This document shows positions 51,333-59,259 of a stretch of DNA of 64,000 nucleotides, piece after piece (positions within the stretch are counted from its first letter, which is position 1; every line of letters starts with the position of its first letter). The stretch spans positions 248,001 through 312,000 of the forward strand of contig NZ_BEWB01000006.1 in NCBI RefSeq assembly GCF_003112555.1. Direction: 5' to 3'. The DNA is from Streptomyces coelicoflavus. GTDB lineage: Bacteria; Actinomycetota; Actinomycetes; Streptomycetales; Streptomycetaceae. A program made the translations under genes and the position numbers. A model generated the notes under the pieces. That model had not been told where the DNA came from. It did not search any database and saw only the letters and a program-made list of their open reading frames with translations.

Positions 51333-52688
51333 GTGCCTCGTTGGAAGGCCTTGCCGGATGAACTCGATCCGCAGATCAGGGAGTTCACCAGCCAGCTGCG
51401 CCGGCTCGTGGACCGCAGCGAGTTGAGCGTCGCGTCGGTGGCCGACGCCACGGGCTACAGCAAGACGTCCTGGGAGCGCTATCTGAACGGCCGCCTGCTG
51501 GCGCCCAAGGGAGCCATCGTGGCCCTGGCCGAGGTCACGGGCACCAATCCGATGCACCTCACCACCATGTGGGAGCTGGCCGAGCGCGCCTGGAGCCGCT
51601 CGGAGATGCGCCACGACATGACCATGGAGGCCATCCGGATCTCCCAGGCGCGCGCCGCGCTCGGCGAACTGGGCACGCCCGCCGCCAAGTCGGGCACCTC
51701 CAAGGCCCGGTCGGGCAACGGCGAGGGGAGCGGCGGCGGGAACGGCAGGGGCCGGAGCGGCCGCCACGGCGGCGGCTCGGCGGCACCCGGAGTCGCCGGG
51801 CCGGCCGGTGTGTCGCCCACGCTGCCCCCGACGGTCCCGGCGCAGCCCACCGCCGCCGACAGCCCCGACTCCGTCCTCGGCGCGGTCCGGGGCGGCGCGG
51901 GCCCCGGCACCTCCTCCACCCCGTCCGCCGGCGGAGCGACCGACGGCAACTCGTGGGGGCTCGCCGGATACCGGGGGCCCGCGCCGACCGGTGACCGCGC
52001 GGCCCGCGCCCGGCCCCGGACCGGCACCGGGGAGGCGGCGAGCCCGGCCGGGTTCGACGAGACGAGCGTGCTCGCCCCGGCCACCGGCCCTGCCGGCGGC
52101 TACGGCGAACCTCCGCACGGCGGCCGCCCCGCTTCGTCCGGTCGCCCCCCTTCGTCCGGCCGGCCCCGGGGCGGCGGCAGCAACCGGGGCGGCGGCACCA
52201 AGCGGACGACCACGCTCGTCGCGGGCGTCGTCGGCGTACTCGTCGTGATCGCGGGCGCCTTCTTCCTCCTGAACGACGGCGGCGGCAAGAAGGACGAGGG
52301 CACCAAACCCTCCCCGTCGCCGACCGTGAGCAGCGAACCGAAGCTGCCGCCGGGCGTGAAGTGCAGCGGCGACGCCTGCACCGGCAAGGACCCGGAGGTC
52401 ATGGGCTGCGGCGGCGACCTGGTGACCACCGGTGCGACCGCCGTCGTCGGCACGGCCGCCGTGGAGGTCCGGTACAGCAAGGTCTGCGGCGCCGCGTGGG
52501 CCCGCGTCACCCAGGCCGCACAGGGCGACGAGGTCCAGGTGAACGCCGGCGGTGCGAACGAGCAGCGGGCGACGGTCGGCACCCCCGGAGCCACCGCCGC
52601 GTACACCGCGATGGTCGCCGTGGACTCCGCGGCCGACGCCACCGCGTGCGCGACGCTGGCCTCCGGCACGCAGGGCTGCACGAAGTAG
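51333..52688 (+). CDS. XRE-family regulator with membrane anchor and DUF2690 ectodomain
   Basis: 451 aa from GTG 51333. An XRE-type HTH is at about 15-75 (QLRRLVDRSELSVASVADAT, GYSKTSWERYLNGRLLAPKG). A long Gly/Ser/Pro/Arg linker (about 110-300) follows. One membrane helix is at about 302-320 (TTTLVAGVVGVLVVIAGAFF). The extracellular DUF2690 domain (about 350-451) has paired Cys (KCSGDACTGKDPEVMGCGG). Such proteins couple an outside domain to DNA binding, but the ligand is unknown. A 25-bp tandem duplication lies at the stop codon. Confidence 0.85.
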   Translation: MPRWKALPDELDPQIREFTSQLRRLVDRSELSVASVADATGYSKTSWERYLNGRLLAPKGAIVALAEVTGTNPMHLTTMWELAERAWSRSEMRHDMTMEAIRISQARAALGELGTPAAKSGTSKARSGNGEGSGGGNGRGRSGRHGGGSAAPGVAGPAGVSPTLPPTVPAQPTAADSPDSVLGAVRGGAGPGTSSTPSAGGATDGNSWGLAGYRGPAPTGDRAARARPRTGTGEAASPAGFDETSVLAPATGPAGGYGEPPHGGRPASSGRPPSSGRPRGGGSNRGGGTKRTTTLVAGVVGVLVVIAGAFFLLNDGGGKKDEGTKPSPSPTVSSEPKLPPGVKCSGDACTGKDPEVMGCGGDLVTTGATAVVGTAAVEVRYSKVCGAAWARVTQAAQGDEVQVNAGGANEQRATVGTPGATAAYTAMVAVDSAADATACATLASGTQGCTK

Positions 52689-52720
52689 CGGCACGCAGGG
52701 CTGCACGAAGTAGCGGCACG
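52664..52720. repeat. 25-bp tandem duplication across the XRE gene stop
   Basis: CGGCACGCAGGGCTGCACGA-AGTAG occurs at 52664-52688 and again at 52689-52713, followed by the start of a third copy. The unit contains the last codons and the TAG stop. Confidence 0.85.
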
Positions 52721-52991
52721 AGGGGGGCGCGAAGGGGCGCGAGCCGGCGGACCGAGAAAGTTCGCCCGCGACAGGCATGCCCCGCGGCGTCACGGGCACG
52801 CGAGAAGTACCCCCACGGGAGTCCGGCAACGGTATCCCCGAGCGGCGGTCGCCTTCGTCCCCCCTCTCCCGGACGGGCGGCCGCCTCTTTTTCTTATGCG
52901 TTCTCCGCCCTGACACCGCCGTCCTGTGGGCCGGGCCACACCGACCCGGACGTGCCGGACACCACGGGCGCGATAGCCTGACGGCTGGATG

Positions 52992-53013
52992 GATCTCTTG
53001 ATACCAAGAGATC
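52992..53013. promoter_or_regulatory. Palindromic operator candidate upstream of mdh
   Basis: Perfect 9-bp arms GATCTCTTG/CAAGAGATC around ATAC, 56 bp before the mdh ATG. Its A/T content stands out in a GC-rich spacer, suggesting a conserved protein-binding site. Regulator unknown. Confidence 0.6.
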
Positions 53014-53068
53014 GATCAAACGCCCGGGGCCGGGACGCCCCACCGCCAGCTGTCATACGGAGAACGCC

Positions 53069-54058
53069 ATGACTCGCACTCCCGTGAACGTCACCGTCAC
53101 CGGCGCGGCCGGCCAGATCGGTTACGCCCTGCTCTTCCGCATCGCCTCCGGCCAGCTGCTCGGCGCGGACGTGCCGGTCAAGCTGCGCCTCCTGGAGATC
53201 ACTCCGGCGCTCAAGGCCGCCGAGGGCACCGCGATGGAACTGGACGACTGCGCGTTCCCGCTCCTCCAGGGCATCGAGATCACCGACGACCCGAACGTGG
53301 CCTTCGACGGCTCCAACGTCGCCCTCCTCGTCGGCGCCCGCCCCCGCACCAAGGGCATGGAGCGCGGTGACCTCCTCGAGGCCAACGGCGGCATCTTCAA
53401 GCCGCAGGGCAAGGCCATCAACGACCACGCCGCGGACGACATCAAGGTCCTCGTCGTCGGCAACCCGGCCAACACCAACGCCCTGATCGCCCAGGCCGCC
53501 GCCCCGGACGTACCGGCCGAGCGCTTCACCGCGATGACCCGTCTGGACCACAACCGCGCGCTGACCCAGCTCGCGAAGAAGACGGGCTCGACGGTCGCCG
53601 ACATCAAGCGCCTGACCATCTGGGGCAACCACTCCGCCACCCAGTACCCGGACATCTTCCACGCCACCGTCGCCGGCAAGAACGCCGCCGAGGCCGTGAA
53701 CGACGAGAAGTGGCTGGCCGAGGACTTCATCCCGACCGTCGCCAAGCGCGGCGCGGCCATCATCGAGGCCCGCGGCGCCTCGTCGGCCGCCTCCGCCGCC
53801 AACGCCGCCATCGACCACGTGCACACCTGGGTCAACGGCACCGCCGAGGGCGACTGGACCTCCATGGGCATCCCGTCGGACGGCTCCTACGGCGTCCCCG
53901 AGGGCATTATCTCGTCCTTCCCGGTCACCACGAAGAACGGCACGTACGAGATCGTCCAGGGCCTGGACATCAACGAGTTCTCCCGCGCCCGCATCGACGC
54001 CTCCGTCAAGGAGCTGTCGGAGGAGCGCGAGGCGGTCCGCGGTCTCGGCCTCCTCTGA
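53069..54058 (+). CDS. mdh: Malate dehydrogenase
   Basis: 329 aa, the length of the LDH-like type common in actinobacteria. It oxidises malate to oxaloacetate with NAD in the TCA cycle. VTVTGAAGQIGYALLFRIAS is the NAD-binding loop, RLDHNRA supplies substrate-binding Arg and the catalytic Asp region, and catalytic His188 is in WGNHSATQYPD. GGAGA lies 7 nt before ATG 53069. Preceded by a palindromic operator candidate and closed by a 17-bp-stem terminator. Confidence 0.97.
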   Translation: MTRTPVNVTVTGAAGQIGYALLFRIASGQLLGADVPVKLRLLEITPALKAAEGTAMELDDCAFPLLQGIEITDDPNVAFDGSNVALLVGARPRTKGMERGDLLEANGGIFKPQGKAINDHAADDIKVLVVGNPANTNALIAQAAAPDVPAERFTAMTRLDHNRALTQLAKKTGSTVADIKRLTIWGNHSATQYPDIFHATVAGKNAAEAVNDEKWLAEDFIPTVAKRGAAIIEARGASSAASAANAAIDHVHTWVNGTAEGDWTSMGIPSDGSYGVPEGIISSFPVTTKNGTYEIVQGLDINEFSRARIDASVKELSEEREAVRGLGLL

Positions 54059-54121
54059 CGCTCGGCGCGGCGCACCACGCGCACCACGCGCCCCCGCGTA
54101 CACCCTGCGCACCCACGCGCA

Positions 54122-54164
54122 GCACCGGTCCCCGGGCCCGCCACGGCGGCCCGGGGACCGGTGC
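54122..54164 (+). terminator. Terminator after mdh
   Basis: A perfect 17-bp stem GCACCGGTCCCCGGGCC and complement, with a 9-nt loop, 63 nt after the stop. Confidence 0.8.
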
Positions 54165-54281
54165 GTTCCCCGGGCCCGCTGTTGACGTTCCGGGCCCGCC
54201 GGCCCCGCGCCTCCCCTATGCTGATGCCCCGTCACGTCGTCCGTCACCGGCGACGGCTTACACGCGCATCGGGGGATCGGC

Positions 54282-56051
54282 GTGAGCACCGCCTACGTGC
54301 CGCAGCAACCACAGCAGCAGCCCCACGGGGGCCCACCGCAGGAACCCCCGCCGGTCCCGCCGTACGCCAGTGAGGCCACCCGGCTGCTGTGCGCGGGTGC
54401 CTACCTCGACCCCGGCTACCGGGACCGCGTCATCGACGAGCTGTACCTCGACGAGCAGCGGATCGTCGCGCCGTCGCCCGGCTTCGACGCGGCCCGGGTC
54501 CTCGCGCACGCCCTGCGGGCCCGTCGGCAGGAGCTGCTGTGGGCCGCGGCCGTCACCGGCCTGTGGGTGGTGGGGATCCCGCTCAGCGGCGGGCTGCTCG
54601 CCTTCCTCTTCTGGCCCAGCCTGTTGCTCGCCCTGGCCCCCTGGATCAAGGGCCGCGCCGAGCGGCCGCCCCTCTACCGGCGCGTCGCGGCCTTCCTGGC
54701 CCGCTGGTGGGGACGCGCCCAGTTCGCCCTCTTCACGTTCTACCTGATCGCCTACGCGTTCGGCGACGGCTCGGACGACGACTTCTCGTCCGGTTCGTCG
54801 GACCGCTACTACGGCGACTACGGCTCCGACGGATCCGACCTGCCGGACGTCACCGACGTGCTGGTCCCGTCCGGGGGCAGCGGTCTGATCGAGGTGTGGC
54901 AGGCCTGGTTCGGGATCGGCGTCCTCGTCCTCATCGGGCTGTGCGTGGCCGGGCAGCGCGGCCAGTTCGCCCGCGCGCTCGCCTCCGAGCTCTCCCCGCA
55001 GCGCTTCCCGGACGCCTCCTCGGACCCGGCGGAGAAGGGCGACGGCGCGCGGTTCCAGCGGCTGATGGGACGCATCCGGCTGGAGCAGCACGCGCCACTG
55101 ATCATGTACGACGAGAAGCACCCGTTCTGCGGAGCGGGCGCGGCGTACGACACCTGGGTGCTGGCCGTGGAGCTGCGGCCGGACGACGAGAAGAAGCAGC
55201 AGCCCCTCAGCAACCGCGCCATCCTGGACCGCGTCCGGCCCCTGATCGAACAGCTGCGCCTGCCCTCCGAGTACGCCGGCGCCGGGGTGCGCGACCGGCT
55301 CCGCCGGCTGGAGCTCGACGAGTGCGTGTTCCTCCCGGTGGAGGGTCTGCTCGACCGGGACCAGGCGCCGTACGGCCCGGAGACGTTCGAGCAGCACCGT
55401 GCGAGTGCCGTGGAGGAGGGTGCCGAGAAGCGGCGGCACTTCCTGCGGATCAGGGTCGGCGGCTGGGAGGAGGAGCTGGTCGTCACGGTCTTCGTGCGCC
55501 TGCACACCCAGGGCCGCATGCTCATGCTGGAGATCGCGCCCCATGTGCTGACGCCGGTGCGCGGGGACTTCAAGGACGCCGACCGCGTCTCCCACCGGTT
55601 CCGCAACAACAACGTGCTGGGCAGGGCGGCCGGCGCCGCCGTCCTGGTGCCCGGCTCCGTGGGCCGCTCCCTGGTCACGCTCGGCCGGGGTCTGGTGTAC
55701 GGCTGGCGGCTGCTGACCGGCGGACACGCCGGCGCGCTCCCCGCGGGCCCCGCCGTCTCCGTGCGGGAGCTGGCCGCGGCGCCCGCCGGGTCCACCTTCC
55801 AGGAGATGGACGTGAGCCGGTACCTCAGGAGCATCCAGGACCGCGTGAGCCACGGCGTGCGGCTGGCCCTGGGCGACGCCGGGTTCGAGACCGGCGAGTT
55901 CGTGCAGAAGATCGTCAACCTCAGCAACGGCAGCACCTACATCGGCAACGCCGAAGGGGCGACCTTCGCCGTCGGCGACAAGTCGAACGTCTCGTCCACG
56001 ACCGGCGGCCCCGCGCCGCAGAAGGGATCCGGAAGCAATGGCGCAGAATGA
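54282..56051 (+). CDS. Large membrane protein ending in shared IGNxxGATFAVGD motif
   Basis: 589 aa from GTG 54282. A Pro/Gln-rich start and a helical stretch (EATRLLCAGAYLDPGYRDRV) lead to membrane helices at about 88-120, 140-160 and 205-225. A large soluble part (about 230-540) includes VRLHTQGRMLMLEIAPHVL and RSIQDRVSHGVRLALGD. The final segment (553-572) reads YIGNAEGATFAVGDKSNVSS. Nearly the same peptide opens the next gene product. No enzyme motif was recognised. First gene of a tight three-gene operon; overlaps the next gene by 14 nt. Confidence 0.75.
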   Translation: MSTAYVPQQPQQQPHGGPPQEPPPVPPYASEATRLLCAGAYLDPGYRDRVIDELYLDEQRIVAPSPGFDAARVLAHALRARRQELLWAAAVTGLWVVGIPLSGGLLAFLFWPSLLLALAPWIKGRAERPPLYRRVAAFLARWWGRAQFALFTFYLIAYAFGDGSDDDFSSGSSDRYYGDYGSDGSDLPDVTDVLVPSGGSGLIEVWQAWFGIGVLVLIGLCVAGQRGQFARALASELSPQRFPDASSDPAEKGDGARFQRLMGRIRLEQHAPLIMYDEKHPFCGAGAAYDTWVLAVELRPDDEKKQQPLSNRAILDRVRPLIEQLRLPSEYAGAGVRDRLRRLELDECVFLPVEGLLDRDQAPYGPETFEQHRASAVEEGAEKRRHFLRIRVGGWEEELVVTVFVRLHTQGRMLMLEIAPHVLTPVRGDFKDADRVSHRFRNNNVLGRAAGAAVLVPGSVGRSLVTLGRGLVYGWRLLTGGHAGALPAGPAVSVRELAAAPAGSTFQEMDVSRYLRSIQDRVSHGVRLALGDAGFETGEFVQKIVNLSNGSTYIGNAEGATFAVGDKSNVSSTTGGPAPQKGSGSNGAE

Positions 56052-56391
56052 GCCGACCGTCCACATCGGCAACGCCCAGGGGGCGACCTTCGCCGTGGGC
56101 GACAGCGCGAACGTCACGAGCCACTACGGCACCGCGGCCCCGAGCGACCGGGCCGCCGAGGAACTGCTGAAGGCCGTGCGTGAGCTGCGGGCCGATCTGG
56201 CGCGCATCCAGCGCACCGAGCGGACCGACGAGCTGGACACGGCGCTCGCGGACACCGAGGAGGAGATCACCCGCACCGGAACGGCCCCCGAGGGGCGCCT
56301 CCAGCGGCTGCGGACCCTGATCGAGGACTCGCAGTCCGTCCTGTCGCTGTTCGCGTCCTTCGGGACGGTGGCCGGACTGCTGGGGCTCTGA
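56038..56391 (+). CDS. Small protein beginning with the shared IGNxxGATFAVGD motif
   Basis: 117 aa, ATG 56038. Residues 8-28 read VHIGNAQGATFAVGDSANV and so on, matching the C-terminus of the upstream protein; the DNA is also almost identical over 40 bp. Residues 35-117 are helical and charged (ELLKAVRELRADLARIQRTE, LRTLIEDSQSVLSLFASFG), ending in a hydrophobic helix. Short Gly/Asn/Asp motifs shared by neighbouring proteins in this way are known from amyloid-type signalling partners. That role is my inference. Confidence 0.75.
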   Translation: MAQNEPTVHIGNAQGATFAVGDSANVTSHYGTAAPSDRAAEELLKAVRELRADLARIQRTERTDELDTALADTEEEITRTGTAPEGRLQRLRTLIEDSQSVLSLFASFGTVAGLLGL

Positions 56392-56395
56392 ACCG

Positions 56396-57499
56396 ATGAG
56401 CGGGGGACAGCAGCGGTACTGGAACGAGGCGACCCAGCGCTGGGAGGACACCGCGGCCGGCGCCGCCGCGGCCACCCCGCCGCCACCGCCCCGGCCGGTG
56501 TCCGCGCCCGGGACACCGCCGGGCGTGGACCCCGGCCGCCCGGAGGACGTCTCGGCCCCGGTGCCACCGCCCGCGCACGGCGGCTGGTCCGTGCCCGAGG
56601 AGCCCGTGCCGGGCGTGGACCCCGGCCGCCCGGAGGGCGTCCCGGCGCCGGTGCCGCCGCCCCCGCACGGCTGGTCCGTGCCCGAGGAGCCGCAGACCGG
56701 TTCCTGGCCGCCGCCGGTGCCGCCGCAGGCCCCCCGCGGGCCCAGCCGCCGGCTGGTGTGGTCCGTGCTGGGCGGTGCCGCCGTGGCCGGGGCCGCCGTC
56801 GCCCTCGTACTGACGCTGGTTCTCCCGGGCGACGACGGCACGGACGACCGCGGCGCCCCGGCGGGCGCGTCCCCCACGGCCTCCGACCCGACGGCCTCCG
56901 ACCCCACCGCTCCGCCCTCCGCCTCCGACACCTCGACGCTGCGGACCGGGGAGCCGGGGACACCCACCGACGTGTCCGGATCACCGTCCGGCACGGCCAC
57001 CGCGCTGCCCGGGGGCTACGAGCCGTACACCGACCCGGAGGGCTTCACCGTCGCGCGGCCCGCGGGCTGGGTACGGGACGCCGTGCCCTCCCGGTACGGC
57101 ATCGACGTGGTCAACTACCGCAGCTCCGACGGTGAGCTGCGGCTTCAGGTGTACCAGGTGGAGGAGGCCTCGCCCGAGGCGTCCTTCGAGCTGTTCCTCT
57201 CCGACGACACGCCCAAGGCCGATGGCTTCCGGAAGCTCTCGCTCCAGAACCTGGACGACGGCGACTTCACCGGCTCCCGGCTGGAGTACGTCGCCGACTC
57301 CATCAAGGGCGAACCCGACGTCGGCACCTGGCACGTCGTCGACGAGCGCTTCGTGGCCGCCGACGGCGAGGTGTACGCGATCGCCGCCTACGGGGCCGAC
57401 GCGGACGGCCGCGACGACGAGCGGGAGCTGCTGCTCACGGCCCTCGGCCACTTCTGCCCGCCGGACACGACCTGCGGGACCGGCGCGGACGCCCTGTGA
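56396..57499 (+). CDS. Membrane-anchored protein with Pro-rich cytoplasmic repeats and extracellular domain
   Basis: 367 aa, starting 4 nt after the previous stop. The start GGQQRYWNEATQRWED is a short tag seen on several Streptomyces proteins. A Pro-rich region holds two copies of PGVDPGRPE...VPPP-HGWSVPEEP. One membrane helix at about 121-140 (LGGAAVAGAAVALVLTLVLP) follows, then a Ser/Thr/Pro linker and an extracellular domain (about 205-360) starting YEPYTDPEGFTVARPAGW, like a lipoprotein-type PsbP/Mog1-like fold. Third gene of the operon; function unknown. Confidence 0.72.
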   Translation: MSGGQQRYWNEATQRWEDTAAGAAAATPPPPPRPVSAPGTPPGVDPGRPEDVSAPVPPPAHGGWSVPEEPVPGVDPGRPEGVPAPVPPPPHGWSVPEEPQTGSWPPPVPPQAPRGPSRRLVWSVLGGAAVAGAAVALVLTLVLPGDDGTDDRGAPAGASPTASDPTASDPTAPPSASDTSTLRTGEPGTPTDVSGSPSGTATALPGGYEPYTDPEGFTVARPAGWVRDAVPSRYGIDVVNYRSSDGELRLQVYQVEEASPEASFELFLSDDTPKADGFRKLSLQNLDDGDFTGSRLEYVADSIKGEPDVGTWHVVDERFVAADGEVYAIAAYGADADGRDDERELLLTALGHFCPPDTTCGTGADAL

Positions 57500-57567
57500 C
57501 CGCCCACGCACCCGGCGTGGTCCGTTAGGACCCTTTCGTCCCTTTGTTTCGTGACTCCGCACACTTC

Positions 57568-57581
57568 CGGTTCCCGAACCG
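57568..57581. promoter_or_regulatory. Short palindrome upstream of betB
   Basis: CGGTTC-CC-GAACCG, 6-bp arms, about 100 bp before the betB ATG. Possible operator for a choline-responsive repressor. Confidence 0.3.
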
Positions 57582-57678
57582 CATGCATCGGGGGCACCAG
57601 GGCAGGTGCACCCGGTCCCGTGGACGACACCCACGTGACTCACGGGAGATCGACAGGGAACGGAAGGCATTGACGATC

Positions 57679-59199
57679 ATGGCGGACAGTAGAGAACTGC
57701 GGTCACGCGCCACCATCCACGCAGGTGGCGAGTGGCTCGCGGCGTCCTCCGGCGCCACGCGCGAGATCCTCGACCCCGCGGACGCCTCGCCGTTCGCCGT
57801 GGTCGCGGAGGGCGACGAGAAGGACACCGACCTCGCGGTGGCCGCCGCCCGCCGCGCCTTCGATGCCGGCGACTGGCCGCACACCCCCGTCGCCGAGCGC
57901 GCCGCCCTGCTGCGCCGCGTCGCCGGCCTCCTCGTGCGCGACCGCGAGACGCTCGGCCTGCTGGAGAGCCGCGACGCGGGCAAGACCGTCGAGGAGGGGC
58001 GCGTCGACATCGACTGCGTCGCCGACGCCTTCCGCTACTTCGCCGACCTCGTCGCCGGCGAGGCCCCCGGCCGCGTCGTCGACGCGGGCTCGCCCGACAT
58101 CCACAGCGTCGTCGTGCACGAGCCGGTCGGCGTCTGCGCGATGATCACGCCCTGGAACTACCCGCTGCTCCAGGCCAGCTGGAAGATCGCCCCGGCGCTC
58201 GCCGCGGGCAACACCTTCGTGATCAAGCCCAGCGAGATCACCCCGATGACCACCGTCGCCCTGATCGACCTGCTCGTCGAGGCCGGCCTCCCCACCGGCG
58301 TCGCGAACATCGTCACCGGGCCCGGACACACCGTCGGCGCCCGGCTCGCCGAGCACCCCGACGTCGACCTGGTCTCCTTCACCGGCGGCCTGATCAGCGG
58401 CACCAAGGTCGCCCAGGCCGCCGCCGTCACCGTCAAGAAGGTCGCCCTCGAACTCGGCGGCAAGAACCCCAACGTGGTCTTCGCCGACGCCTGCGAGACC
58501 GAGGAGGGCTTCGACACCGCCGTCGACCAGGCCCTCAACGCCGCCTTCATCCACAGCGGCCAGGTCTGCTCCGCCGGCGGCCGCCTCATCGTCGAGGAGT
58601 CGGTCCGCGAACGCTTCGTCGCCGAACTCGCCCGCCGCGCCCAGAAGATCCGCCTCGGCCGCGGCACCGAGGACGGCGTCGAGTGCGGCCCGCTCGTCTC
58701 CGAGCAGCAGCGCGCCAAGACCGAGGACTTCGTCGCCTCCGCCCTCGCCGAGGGCGCCGAGCTGCGCTGCGGCGGCAAGCGCCCCGAACCGTCCCCCCGG
58801 CGGCCCGGGTCCGGCTACTTCTACGAGCCCACCGTCCTCGACCACTGCCACCGCGAGATGCGCGTCGTACGGGAGGAGGTCTTCGGACCGGTCCTCACCG
58901 TCGAGACCTTCCGCACCGAGGACGAGGCCGTAGCCCTCGCCAACGACACCGAGTACGGTCTGGCCGGTGCCGTCTGGACCGCCGACGCGGGACGGGCCCG
59001 CCGGGTCGCGGGCCGGCTGCGGCACGGCACCGTGTGGATCAACGACTTCCACCCCTACCTCCCGCAGGCGGAGTGGGGCGGCTTCGGCAAGAGCGGCGTC
59101 GGCCGCGAACTCGGCCCCGCGGGCCTGGCCGAGTACCGCGAGAGCAAGCACGTCTACCAGAACCTCGCGCCCAAGCCCGTCCGCTGGTTCTCCGGCTGA
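57679..59199 (+). CDS. betB: Betaine-aldehyde dehydrogenase
   Basis: 506 aa from ATG 57679, with GGAAGG 11 nt upstream. An ALDH-superfamily enzyme that oxidises betaine aldehyde to glycine betaine with NAD(P). Catalytic Glu258 (ALELGGKNP) and Cys297 (HSGQVCSAGG) are present, as are TPWNYPLLQASWK and the C-terminal GGFGKSGVGRELG. The location beside a choline dehydrogenase and a betaine-type transporter supports the substrate. Other aldehydes cannot be excluded from sequence alone. Confidence 0.9.
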   Translation: MADSRELRSRATIHAGGEWLAASSGATREILDPADASPFAVVAEGDEKDTDLAVAAARRAFDAGDWPHTPVAERAALLRRVAGLLVRDRETLGLLESRDAGKTVEEGRVDIDCVADAFRYFADLVAGEAPGRVVDAGSPDIHSVVVHEPVGVCAMITPWNYPLLQASWKIAPALAAGNTFVIKPSEITPMTTVALIDLLVEAGLPTGVANIVTGPGHTVGARLAEHPDVDLVSFTGGLISGTKVAQAAAVTVKKVALELGGKNPNVVFADACETEEGFDTAVDQALNAAFIHSGQVCSAGGRLIVEESVRERFVAELARRAQKIRLGRGTEDGVECGPLVSEQQRAKTEDFVASALAEGAELRCGGKRPEPSPRRPGSGYFYEPTVLDHCHREMRVVREEVFGPVLTVETFRTEDEAVALANDTEYGLAGAVWTADAGRARRVAGRLRHGTVWINDFHPYLPQAEWGGFGKSGVGRELGPAGLAEYRESKHVYQNLAPKPVRWFSG

Positions 59200-59259
59200 C
59201 CCCACCGCGTCCCCGCACTCCTCCTCGTCATCATCCGCTCGCCCCACTGGAGTACCCCC

